Source of the DNA: Eubacteriales bacterium
GTDB taxonomy: Bacteria; Bacillota; Clostridia; Lachnospirales; Lachnospiraceae
Direction: 5' to 3'
Assembly (NCBI GenBank): GCA_030536555.1
Contig: JAUNPU010000016.1
Location: 17,906 to 81,905, forward strand
DNA length: 64,000 bases
Below are positions 16,058-24,646 of this stretch, piece by piece. The notes below the pieces were generated by a model. That model worked only from the letters and a program-made list of their open reading frames with translations, made no database searches and was not told the origin of the DNA. Position 1 is the stretch's first letter, and every line of letters begins with the position of its first letter. The position numbers and the translations under genes are program-made.

Positions 16058-19000
16058 AGCCATTGAGATTGATTATGAGTGCGTTTGGTCCTTATGCGGG
16101 GCGGACGGAGGTTGATTTTACAAAGCTGGGGGAACACGGGCTGTACCTGATCACCGGGGATACGGGGGCGGGGAAGACCACGATATTTGACGCCATTGCA
16201 TTTGCGCTGTATGGGGAAGCCAGCGGTGAGGTGCGGGAGACGGGGATGTTCCGCAGCAAATATGCGGCTGCGGAGGTGCCGACCTGTGTGGAGCTGACAT
16301 TTTCTTATGGAGAGCAGACGTATGTGGTGAAGCGGAATCCGGAGTATCTGCGTCCGAAGGGGCGCGGGACGGGGATGACACTGCAGAAAAGCGATGCGGA
16401 GCTGATATTTCCAGACGGGCGGCAGCCGGTGACGAAGACCCGGGAGGTGACCCGGGCGGTGGAGGAGCTGATCGGCTTGAATCATCAGCAGTTTCGACAG
16501 ATTGCCATGATTGCCCAGGGGGATTTTCAGAAGCTATTGCTGGCGGGGACGGCGGAGCGGAGCGAGATCTTCCGGCGAATCTTCCACACGGGGCTGTATC
16601 AGGAGGTGCAGAACCGGCTGAAGGATGCGGCGAAGGAGCGGCGCGACGTGTATGATGAGATGCGGCGGAGCATTGCGCAGTATCTGACGGGGGCGGTCTG
16701 CGGGCAGAATCCGGAACTGGAGCAGGAGTTTGCGGAGCTTCGAAAGGCGAAGTTCGAGGGGAAGGTCGGTCGTGGTCTGGAACTGCTGGATATGCTGCTG
16801 GAACGGGAGACTGAGGAGCTGAAGGGGCTTGACGGACGGATTGCTGCGCTGGAGACGGAGATTCAGCGGGAGGATCAGCGTCTGGGGCGGCTGCGGCAGA
16901 ATCAGCAGATGAAGGTGGAACTGGGGCGAAAGCGGGCAGAGCTTGGTGAGCTGGAGCCGAGGCTTGGGGCTGCGAAGACTGACTGGGAGCAGGCGAAGGA
17001 GGCGGCTGGTGTCTGTGAAGCTTTGGCGGAGCGGATTCGGACAGGACAGGAGAAGCTGGGACAGTATCAGGCGCTGGAGCAGAAGAGAGAGCTTCAAAGA
17101 CAGGAACATGCCGGAATCGCGGAGGCGGAGCAGTCGCAGAAGGAGCTTGCCGGGAATCGTGAGACCCTTGGGGGAGAGATTCTGGAGCGGAAGCGTCGGC
17201 TGGAGACATTTGGCACCGTTGGTGAGGAGCGGGAGCGGCTGACCCATAAGAAGGAGGAGCTGGAGCAGAGGAGGAGCCGGCTGAAGCAGATGACGGAGGA
17301 GCTGAATGCGGTGGTGAAGCGGCTGGAGCTGCTTCGCGGCTGGGAGCGGAAGAATCAGCTGGAGTCTCTGATTCAGCAGGCGAGGAAGGTGAAGCAGGAC
17401 TGGAAGACGTTGGAGAAGAGCCGGGCAGATTACCGGACGGCGCGTCAGGAGCGGGACCGGCTGCGGAGAAGTTATGAGCAGGCGGAGCAGCTGTTTCTGG
17501 ATGCGCAGGCGGGTATGCTGGCGGAGCATTTGACGGAAGGGAAGCCCTGTCCGGTGTGCGGAGCGGTCCACCATCCGGAGCCGGCGGTTTTGCCGGAGCA
17601 TGCGCCGGGCAAGGCGGATGTGGATGCCTTGAAAAATCAGGTGGAGAAGATGGAGCGGGAGACTCAGCGGTTGAGCATGGAGGCAGGGCGCTGTCAGGAG
17701 CAGCTGGAGCTGGACGAGGCGGCGGTGCTGGAAGCGGGGCGGGCTGTGCTTGCGGGAGAGGCAGTGGTGGTGGAGCCGGGGCGGACTGTGGCTGCGGGAG
17801 AGGCAGAGAAGCAGGCGGTAGAGCTGGAAGTGGGGCGGGTTGCGCTTACGGAGGAGGCAATGGCGATGGAGCAGCGCAAGCGGGCACGTTGTCTCGAACT
17901 GGGGGCGAAGGCGTCCGCAGAGCTGGAGACGCTGAAACTGCTGCTGGCAGGATTTAAGGAGGAGAAAGGACAGACCTCGGATCTGCTGGAAGGCAGGAGG
18001 CAGATATTGATGCGGCAGTTGAACGCGGAGGCAGAGATGCCTGGGGAGCAGCGGACCTCTGGGACGCAGCAGACTTTAAGGCAGCGGCTGGCGGATGTCT
18101 GGAACGGACTGACAGAGGAACTGCAGGTGGTCAATGAAGCGCTGCGGGAGAATCAGACCAGGCTGGCGCAGAAGTCGGCGTTGGAGCGGGAGATTCCGGA
18201 GCTGGAGCAGCAGGCAGTCGGACTGGACCAGAAGCTCAGTCAGACGGCAGTAAGCCTTGCCAGACTTCATTCGGAGTCGGAGCAGCTTAAGCGGGAAATC
18301 GGGCAGCTGGAGGAGCTGCTGGGGGATCTGCCGCAGGAGGTATTAGAGCAACAGCTGACTGACTGGAAGCAGGAGAAGACATGTCTGGAACAGAGAGCAG
18401 AAGTATGTCAGCAGGCGTACCAGAAGCTGGAACATGAGGTGACGGCGCTTAAGTCGGCGGCAGCTATGCTGGAAAGCCAGCTTCAGGATGCAAAAGAGTG
18501 GGACGAGGAAGGACTGACAGAGCGCAAGGTGCGCCTGACGGATCAAAAGACCGGCCTTACGGGGCAGAGAGACGAATTATATGCGGCTTACCGGAAGAAT
18601 CACGAAATCTGCGAGGCGGTCCGCGGCAGGCAGGAGGAGATGGCTGCGGTGGAGCGGGAGTATGTCTGGGTGAAGGCGTTGTCAGATACTGCCAACGGGG
18701 CATTGGCTGGCAAGCGCAAGATCGAGCTGGAGACTTATATTCAGATGTCATACTTTGACCGGATCATCCGGCGGGCGAATCTGCGGCTTATGACGATGAG
18801 TGGCGGTCAGTATGAGCTGAAGCGCCAGGAGGACGGGGAGAACCGGAAGGAGAAGGCGGGGCTGGAGCTGAATGTCATCGACCATTTTAATGGTACGGAG
18901 CGGAGCGTGAAGACCCTGTCCGGCGGCGAGTCATTTCAGGCGTCCCTGTCCCTGGCGCTGGGGCTGTCGGATGAGATCCAGTCCTATGCCGGTGGGATCC

Positions 19001-19224
19001 GTCTGGATACCATGTTTGTGGACGAGGGATTCGGGTCTCTGGATGAGGAAGCTCTGAATCAGGCGATGAATGCCCTTGGCGGGCTGGCTGAGGGGAACCG
19101 GATGGTCGGCATTATTTCCCATGTGGGCGAGCTGAAGGAGCGGATTGAGAATAAGATTCTGGTGACGAAGAACCGGGGACGGGACGGAGTTGGCAGCAGG
19201 GTTGAGGTGATCGGGGGGAGATAG
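16054..19224 (+). CDS. sbcC: Nuclease SbcCD subunit C
   Basis: The 1056-residue SMC-like ATPase has Walker A TGDTGAGKTTIF at about residue 30, a Q-loop region RQIAMIAQGDFQKLLLAG, two long coiled coils, a zinc hook CPVC (Cys499/Cys502) and C-terminal signature LSGGESF with Walker B TMFVDEGFGSLDEE. It dimerises through the hook and powers the SbcD nuclease. After the hook, about residues 550-605, the coil carries an imperfect repeat of the type LEAGRAVLAGEAV / VEPGRTVAAGEAE / LEVGRVALTEEAM. An intrinsic terminator follows, closing the sbcDC operon. Confidence 0.95.
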   Translation: MKPLRLIMSAFGPYAGRTEVDFTKLGEHGLYLITGDTGAGKTTIFDAIAFALYGEASGEVRETGMFRSKYAAAEVPTCVELTFSYGEQTYVVKRNPEYLRPKGRGTGMTLQKSDAELIFPDGRQPVTKTREVTRAVEELIGLNHQQFRQIAMIAQGDFQKLLLAGTAERSEIFRRIFHTGLYQEVQNRLKDAAKERRDVYDEMRRSIAQYLTGAVCGQNPELEQEFAELRKAKFEGKVGRGLELLDMLLERETEELKGLDGRIAALETEIQREDQRLGRLRQNQQMKVELGRKRAELGELEPRLGAAKTDWEQAKEAAGVCEALAERIRTGQEKLGQYQALEQKRELQRQEHAGIAEAEQSQKELAGNRETLGGEILERKRRLETFGTVGEERERLTHKKEELEQRRSRLKQMTEELNAVVKRLELLRGWERKNQLESLIQQARKVKQDWKTLEKSRADYRTARQERDRLRRSYEQAEQLFLDAQAGMLAEHLTEGKPCPVCGAVHHPEPAVLPEHAPGKADVDALKNQVEKMERETQRLSMEAGRCQEQLELDEAAVLEAGRAVLAGEAVVVEPGRTVAAGEAEKQAVELEVGRVALTEEAMAMEQRKRARCLELGAKASAELETLKLLLAGFKEEKGQTSDLLEGRRQILMRQLNAEAEMPGEQRTSGTQQTLRQRLADVWNGLTEELQVVNEALRENQTRLAQKSALEREIPELEQQAVGLDQKLSQTAVSLARLHSESEQLKREIGQLEELLGDLPQEVLEQQLTDWKQEKTCLEQRAEVCQQAYQKLEHEVTALKSAAAMLESQLQDAKEWDEEGLTERKVRLTDQKTGLTGQRDELYAAYRKNHEICEAVRGRQEEMAAVEREYVWVKALSDTANGALAGKRKIELETYIQMSYFDRIIRRANLRLMTMSGGQYELKRQEDGENRKEKAGLELNVIDHFNGTERSVKTLSGGESFQASLSLALGLSDEIQSYAGGIRLDTMFVDEGFGSLDEEALNQAMNALGGLAEGNRMVGIISHVGELKERIENKILVTKNRGRDGVGSRVEVIGGR

Positions 19225-19237
19225 AGAGGAAGTGCAG

Positions 19238-19279
19238 GCAGCTTTTGAGGAGGGAAAGCCTTTTCAGAAGCTGCTTTTT
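19238..19279 (+). terminator. Terminator of sbcDC
   Basis: GCAGCTTTTGA and TCAGAAGCTGC form an 11-bp stem with one mismatch, followed by TTTTT at 19275-19279. Confidence 0.8.
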
Positions 19280-19290
19280 GCAGATTATGA

Positions 19291-19319
19291 TTGACACATT
19301 GAGTATTGTACACTATACT
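19291..19319 (+). promoter_or_regulatory. Promoter upstream of the truncated nuclease gene
   Basis: TTGACA (19291-19296), 17 bases and TATACT (19314-19319) make a near-consensus promoter. It may be a leftover, because the gene it faces has lost its 5' end. Confidence 0.6.
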
Positions 19320-19327
19320 GAATATAA

Positions 19328-20035
19328 GCTTCGCGGGAAATTCATTTCCGCTCCTTTATCATTGGAAGTTATCTGAACCTCTATGAGCAGCAGTCTACAT
19401 TCTGCCCGAATATGCCAATCCGCGGGCTGATCTATCTGGTGGATATTTATCAGGCATATATTGAGACACATCGGCTGAATCTGTATGGTCGAACCCGGAT
19501 TATGCTGCCAACGCCAAAATATATCGTATTTTATAATGGCACGGAAGAGAGACCGGACCGGGAAGAATGTTCACTGTCGGAGTCATTTACCGAAGGTGAT
19601 GGATGCCTGGAATTTACAGCAACCATTTACAATATCAATAAAGGACACAATCAGGAACTGATGGAGCAGTGCAGTACGCTGGCAGGCTATTCGACACTGA
19701 TTGAGATGGTGCGGAGTTATCAGAAGGATGGACTGGGGCTTGCGGAGGCAGTTGATGCGGCGTGCGTATACTGTATCGAGCACGATATCCTGCGGGAGTT
19801 CCTGCTGAAGAACAGAAACGAGGTGACGAAGGTGCTGTTGACGGAGTATGATGCGAAGAAGCAGCGGAAGATGGATATGCGGGATGCGAGGGCGGAAGGA
19901 AGAGCAGAGGGAGAAGCAAATTTGCTTTTAGTTATCGAAGCCATGACGAAGGACGGAAAGGCAGCCGAGATTCCGAGAATCAGCAGGGAACCGGAATTTC
20001 TGAAGGCAATGAAAGACAGATATCATATTGAGTGA
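19328..20035 (+). pseudogene. Rpn-type PD-(D/E)XK nuclease/transposase, 5' truncated
   Basis: The frame from 19328 has family-like sequence from SFIIG onward (LNLYEQQSTFCPNMPIRGL, quoted only to its core LYEQQST), then TPKYIVFYNGT and NINKGHNQELMEQC, with a C-terminal EGRAEGEA linker. This is the Rpn / PD-(D/E)XK family of recombination-promoting nucleases common in Lachnospiraceae. Homology appears to begin just after the place of the first catalytic Asp, and a TAA stop lies at 19325. The first ATG (19412) is inside the conserved domain. The gene is therefore a remnant, although a 207-residue product could still be made. A promoter and a terminator flank it. Confidence 0.8.
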
Positions 20036-20048
20036 GGAACATAAAGTG

Positions 20049-20102
20049 AAAACAGCAGGTATTACTGAGGACTGGTGTCCCCGGGAGTATCTGCTGTTTT
20101 AT
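20049..20102 (+). terminator. Terminator after the Rpn remnant
   Basis: AAAACAGCAG (20049-20058) pairs with CTGCTGTTTT (20091-20100). Confidence 0.7.
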
Positions 20103-20137
20103 ATGTGCGCGATTGCTGACAGCAGAATCAGACCATA

Positions 20138-20166
20138 TTGATTTTGCCTATCAGTCATGGTATTAT
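20138..20166 (+). promoter_or_regulatory. Promoter of the LRR-VWA-MoxR cassette
   Basis: TTGATT (20138-20143), 17 bases and TATTAT (20161-20166) leave a leader of about 77 bases before the LRR gene. Confidence 0.5.
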
Positions 20167-20249
20167 GTTAGGGTTGGATTTTTGCCTGGAACGGTGAAGG
20201 CATTGAACCGTTTCGATTTGGGAAGGATAGCGGACAGAGAGGTGCTTCT

Positions 20250-21257
20250 ATGGAGTTTGTATATACCGTGATGGATCAGGGCGTGCGGATTGACAAGGTG
20301 GAGGAGCCGGAGGCTGTGGTGATGATTCCGGAGAGCCTGGAAGGGTATCCGGTGGTGGAACTGGGGGCGTATGTGCTTTCGGGCAGCGGGGTGGAGGAAG
20401 TGTATCTGCCGTCCCGTCTGGGGAAAATCGGCGCCTACGGGTTCTACGGGTGCCAGCGGCTGAAGCGAATCTACTGCTACGGGCGGACGCTGGATCTGGG
20501 GGCAGGACTGTTTGCAGATGCGGGAAATGTGGAGTATCTGGATCTCACGCTGTTTGCTGGTGAGAAATCCTGCTTTCGGGAAATGCTGTCGGAGCTGAGG
20601 CAGACGCTGCGGGTGCGGGTGCACATGGCGGAAGCATCGGTGGACGGGGCAGAAGACGGAACAAAAGACAGGGCGGAAGCGAGGCTGATCTTCCCGGAGT
20701 ATTATGAGGAGTCGGTGGAAAATACGCCGGCGCGGATTCTGTTCATTGAGACCCACGGCTGTGGGCACCGGTACCGGTATTGCTTTGCCAACCGGGAGTT
20801 TCAGTACCGGGGCTATGACGAGGTATTTCCTCATGTGAAGGTGCAGGAGTCTGAGGAGCTGGTGACAGAGCTGGCGCTGGGGCGGATTCTGTATCCTTAT
20901 GAGCTGTCGGAGCGGCATGAGCTTATGTACCGGGAGTACGTGAAGGAGCACTGGAAGACAGCGGGGCGGCTGCTGATCGAGGCGGACAGCTGGAAGCGGG
21001 ATATGGTTACGAATCTGGAGCCGGGAGGAATCGGCTGGCTGGCGGAGGAATTCCTTGAGACGGCGCAGCAGGTGAAGGAACTGACAGAGCTGGCGCAGCA
21101 GGCGGGTGATACGGAGGCGGTCAGCAGACTGATGGACTTCCGACATCGGAGGTTTGGCGGGACTGGAAGGCAGTATTCAGAGCAGTCTTCAGAGCAAAAG
21201 GAAGAAATGCAGGAGTCCACAGGCACGCGGCGCAGAACACGCCGGTTTGAATTGTAA
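20250..21257 (+). CDS. BspA-type leucine-rich repeat protein, cytoplasmic
   Basis: The 335-residue protein lacks a signal peptide. Residues about 25-100 carry LRR_5/BspA-like repeats (VVMIPESLEGYPVVELG, GSGVEEVYLPSRLGKIGAYGF cores, then LKRIYCYG and VEYLDLTLF). The rest is a region I do not recognise, containing ILFIETHGCGHRYRYCF and an alpha-helical segment with LLIEADSWKRDMV, and a charged Gln/Glu-rich tail. It is the first gene of three: the VWA protein begins 14 bases after it and the MoxR ATPase overlaps that. The repeats suggest a protein-binding or adaptor role; this is inference. The start follows GAGAGGTG. Confidence 0.75.
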   Translation: MEFVYTVMDQGVRIDKVEEPEAVVMIPESLEGYPVVELGAYVLSGSGVEEVYLPSRLGKIGAYGFYGCQRLKRIYCYGRTLDLGAGLFADAGNVEYLDLTLFAGEKSCFREMLSELRQTLRVRVHMAEASVDGAEDGTKDRAEARLIFPEYYEESVENTPARILFIETHGCGHRYRYCFANREFQYRGYDEVFPHVKVQESEELVTELALGRILYPYELSERHELMYREYVKEHWKTAGRLLIEADSWKRDMVTNLEPGGIGWLAEEFLETAQQVKELTELAQQAGDTEAVSRLMDFRHRRFGGTGRQYSEQSSEQKEEMQESTGTRRRTRRFEL

Positions 21258-21271
21258 AGGAGCAGGATATT

Positions 21272-22684
21272 ATGATCGATCCCACCAGGCAGAGGCAGCT
21301 GCAGGAACTGAATATGGTGGAGCTTTGTACCAGAATCTGGCAGAATTCCAGAAATGAGCTGTATCTGAATATGCGGTATCTGGATCTGTCTCTGAGCAGC
21401 CTGGGGTTCGAGGCGGACCCGGCGTGCCGGGGCGTGGGGACAGACGGATTTGTGATTTATTATCATCCGGAATATTTCTGTGATCTGTACCGACGGGGGC
21501 GGGTGCTGGTGAACCGTTCCTACCTTCATATGGTGCTTCACTGTCTGTTCTGTCACATGGATACCCGCGGCAACCGGGACCCGGTTTACTGGAATCTGGC
21601 GTGTGATATTGCCATCGAGTCGGTGATTGACGGGCTGTATCTGAAGTGTGTACATGTGCCGGTGTCGGCATTTCGGCGGGACTGGTACGGGCGGCTGGGA
21701 AAGAAGCTTGCGGTGCTGAATGCCGAGGGCATTTACCGGATGCTGCGGGATATGCAGCTGGAGGAGCGCCAGCTGGAGCGGATCGCGGCGGAGTATTATG
21801 TGGATGACCATTCGTACTGGGAGCTGCCGGAGGACACGCCGAAGACCAGCATTGTGCGGCAGAATCAGTGGAGCGACAACCGGCATAAGGTTCAGACGGA
21901 AATGGAGACCATGGGCAATCAGCAGGATGAGGAGACGAAGAGTCTGCTGGAGCAGGTGCAGGTGGAGAACCGGGAACGGTATGATTATAAGCGATTTCTG
22001 CGGAAGTTTTCCGTGCTGCGGGAGACGATGCAGGTGGACGAGGACTCATTTGACTACGTATTTTACACCTACGGGCTGTCCCTGTATGGCAATATGCCGC
22101 TGGTGGAGCCGATGGAATCGAAGGAAATCAACCGGATCGAGGACTTTGTGATCGTGATTGACACGTCCATGTCCTGCTCCGGGGATCTGGTGAGGCGGTT
22201 TCTGGAGGAGACCTGCGATGTGCTGTGTGAGACGGACACTTATTTTAAAAAGACTAATATCCACATTATCCAGTGTGATGAGGCGGTGCAGCAGGATGTG
22301 CAGATTACCAGCCGGGAAGAGTTGGAGCAGTATATGGAGCATTTTACTATCATAGGACAGGGCGGGACGGACTTCCGACCGGCATTTGAGCATGTGAATC
22401 AGATGGTGGGGCGGGGGGAGTTCCATAAGCTGAAGGGACTTTTGTATTTTACGGACGGCGAGGGAATCTATCCGGTGAAGCGTCCGGTGTATGATACGGC
22501 ATTCGTGTTCGTGAAGGACCAGTATACGGATATTTCGGTGCCGGCCTGGGCGATGAAGGTGATACTGGAGCCGGAGCAGATACTGGAGTCGGGGCAGATG
22601 CCGGAGCTGGGACGAATGATGGCGACAGGGCAGGCAGCATCGGAAGGCGGCTGGCAGAGTCAGGCAGAAAGGGAGATAACATGA
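21272..22684 (+). CDS. VWA-like protein with degenerate metallopeptidase domain (DUF2201 type)
   Basis: The 470-residue protein has an N-terminal region like the putative metallopeptidase of DUF2201 and a C-terminal VWA-like domain. In the first, where relatives have HEVLHCxLGH, this protein has HMVLHCLFCH (His86, Met87, His90, His95), followed by the usual YWNLACDIAIE. The catalytic Glu of HEXXH is thus Met. In the second, a MIDAS-like set is complete: DTSMS (Asp297, Ser299, Ser301), GGTDFRP and FTDGEG. VWA and MoxR proteins usually act as a chaperone-like pair that remodels or loads metal into client complexes. The stop overlaps the MoxR start (ATGA). Confidence 0.8.
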   Translation: MIDPTRQRQLQELNMVELCTRIWQNSRNELYLNMRYLDLSLSSLGFEADPACRGVGTDGFVIYYHPEYFCDLYRRGRVLVNRSYLHMVLHCLFCHMDTRGNRDPVYWNLACDIAIESVIDGLYLKCVHVPVSAFRRDWYGRLGKKLAVLNAEGIYRMLRDMQLEERQLERIAAEYYVDDHSYWELPEDTPKTSIVRQNQWSDNRHKVQTEMETMGNQQDEETKSLLEQVQVENRERYDYKRFLRKFSVLRETMQVDEDSFDYVFYTYGLSLYGNMPLVEPMESKEINRIEDFVIVIDTSMSCSGDLVRRFLEETCDVLCETDTYFKKTNIHIIQCDEAVQQDVQITSREELEQYMEHFTIIGQGGTDFRPAFEHVNQMVGRGEFHKLKGLLYFTDGEGIYPVKRPVYDTAFVFVKDQYTDISVPAWAMKVILEPEQILESGQMPELGRMMATGQAASEGGWQSQAEREIT

Positions 22685-24219
22685 ATATCAAGCGTGCAAA
22701 ACAGGAAATCAAGGATACGATTGCGGCGTATCTGCTGAAGGACGAATACGGGTCCTATGTGATTCCGGCCATCCGGCAGCGCCCGATTCTGCTGATCGGA
22801 CCGCCGGGAGTGGGTAAGACGCAGATTATGGAGCAGATCTCGCAGGAATGCCAGATCGGGCTGGTGTCCTACACCATCACCCATCACACTCGGCAGAGCG
22901 CCATCGGACTGCCCTTCATCGAGCATAAAATGTTCGGCGGACGGGAGTATGCGGTGACGGAGTATACCATGAGTGAAATCGTGGCGGCGGTGTATGAGAA
23001 GATTGAGCAGACCGGGATGTCGGAGGGAATTCTGTTTATCGATGAGATCAACTGCGTGTCCGAGACGCTGGCGCCGACCATGCTTCAGTTTCTGCAGGGC
23101 AAGACCTTCGGCAATCACAAGATTCCCGAGGGCTGGATCATCGTGGCGGCGGGGAATCCGCCGGAGTACAATAAGTCCGTCCGGGAGTTTGACATCGTCA
23201 CTCTGGACCGAATCCGCAGCATTCAGGTGGAGCCGGACTTTGGCGCCTGGAAGGAGTATGCGGTGCAGGTGGGCATTCATCCTGCGATTCAGTCCTACTT
23301 AAATATCCGGCGGCAGCACTTCTGTCAGATCGAGACGACGGTGGACGGGAAGCTGTTTGCCACGCCCCGTGGCTGGGAGGATCTGTCACAGCTGATTGGA
23401 GTCTATGAGACCCTGGGACAGAAGGTGGACCGGGATGTGGCGATGGAATACATCCAGTTTCCGAAGATTGCCAGGGACTTTGCCAACTATCTGGAGCTGT
23501 ACTACAAGTACCAGAATGACTATCAGGTGGAGGAAATCCTGGCAGGCAGACCGGTGACCGGCGTGTACGAGAAGCTGGAGAAGGCAGCATTTGACGAGCG
23601 GATCAGTGTGGTCGGCCTGCTGCTTTCGGGCCTTCAGGAGAAGTTCCGTGAAGTCTGTCGGATGGAGGATATGCTGGAGCTGCGGATGAAGAAGCTTCGG
23701 GAGCTGCACGGGATGGGGGTATTTGGAGATGCTGGAATGACGAGTGACAGCGCCACGGTGGCATCTGCTATTCAGACTTTTTCGGACATGCTGGAAGACT
23801 TTCAGGAAGAGCAGGGCAGGAAGCAGGAGAGCGGTCTTCTCTCACGCCTGGAGCTGCGGCGGATGCGGGAGGTGACGGCAAGGCTGGAGCAGGATCTGCA
23901 GACCATCCGCAAGGAAGATTTTTCCGATGCTGCGGCGGTCTGGGATCGCCTGCGGGAGCTGTTTGCCGCTGACAGCGACCAGTACGAGGACCTTGTGGAC
24001 GAGGCGGGGGAGATGCTGGAGCATGCATTCGACTTTATGGAAGCGGCATTTGGCGGCAGCCAGGAGATGGTGCTGTTCGTGACGGAGCTGAACACCGGAT
24101 TCTACAGCGTGCATTTCCTGCAGGATTACGAGTGCGAGCGGTATTACCGCTACAACAAGGAGCTGCTGTTCTCGGACGAGGAGCAGGAGATTGGGCGGAT
24201 TCTGGATCAGGTGAGGTAG
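22681..24219 (+). CDS. MoxR-family AAA+ ATPase
   Basis: The 512-residue protein has Walker A GPPGVGKT (40-47), Walker B ILFIDEIN (Asp121/Glu122), a sensor region VAAGNPPEYN and arginine-finger region LDRIR, typical of MoxR ATPases. The last 200 residues are helical, rich in Glu/Arg, and not recognised; relatives near VWA genes have similar long tails. It is translationally coupled to the VWA gene. MoxR proteins act as ATP-driven chaperones, often with the VWA partner binding the substrate. Element B begins about 40 bases downstream, and no clear terminator other than its hairpins was seen. Confidence 0.88.
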   Translation: MNIKRAKQEIKDTIAAYLLKDEYGSYVIPAIRQRPILLIGPPGVGKTQIMEQISQECQIGLVSYTITHHTRQSAIGLPFIEHKMFGGREYAVTEYTMSEIVAAVYEKIEQTGMSEGILFIDEINCVSETLAPTMLQFLQGKTFGNHKIPEGWIIVAAGNPPEYNKSVREFDIVTLDRIRSIQVEPDFGAWKEYAVQVGIHPAIQSYLNIRRQHFCQIETTVDGKLFATPRGWEDLSQLIGVYETLGQKVDRDVAMEYIQFPKIARDFANYLELYYKYQNDYQVEEILAGRPVTGVYEKLEKAAFDERISVVGLLLSGLQEKFREVCRMEDMLELRMKKLRELHGMGVFGDAGMTSDSATVASAIQTFSDMLEDFQEEQGRKQESGLLSRLELRRMREVTARLEQDLQTIRKEDFSDAAAVWDRLRELFAADSDQYEDLVDEAGEMLEHAFDFMEAAFGGSQEMVLFVTELNTGFYSVHFLQDYECERYYRYNKELLFSDEEQEIGRILDQVR

Positions 24220-24260
24220 AGGAGCGGGCGGATTGCTGAGCGGGCTGAGTTCGCGGTGGA

Positions 24261-24539
24261 TTTTGGATAATAAATGGCGAAAACTTAAAAAATTGTCCAA
24301 ACCCTGGGAACGGAGGTCGATTTTGGGCTGAAAAACAGGGGGTGGCGAAGGGGTTTGGACAATAAAAGCCTGATTCCATGAAAAATTGTCCAAAAATCCG
24401 GGAGTTTTGGACAATTAGAGGCAGGTTAGAGGAAAAATTGTCCAAAACAAGCTTTATGTCAACCGATTTAAGCCTATAATCGTTGCTTGCGAGGACGGGT
24501 TGGACAATTTTTGGATATTATCTAATTAATTGTCCAAAA
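24261..24539 (+). repeat. Four-hairpin TTGGAYAAT element, copy B
   Basis: Hairpins lie at 24261-24301, 24354-24395, 24405-24446 and 24500-24539, in the same order and with similar spacing as copy A. The spacer between 2 and 3 contains AATCCGGG and that between 3 and 4 contains GCTTTATGTCAACCG. As after copy A, a GCAGGAAGAAT motif follows (24543). The element occupies most of the 427-base gap between the MoxR gene and mscS, which otherwise holds no gene. Confidence 0.85.
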
Positions 24540-24646
24540 TCAGCAGGAAGAATCTGAGACGGGGCAGTTGGCGCATTGCGACTGCCGCGAGACCAAGATT
24601 TCACAGCAAAGAATAACAGAAACATTACAACAAGAGGAGAGATAAG

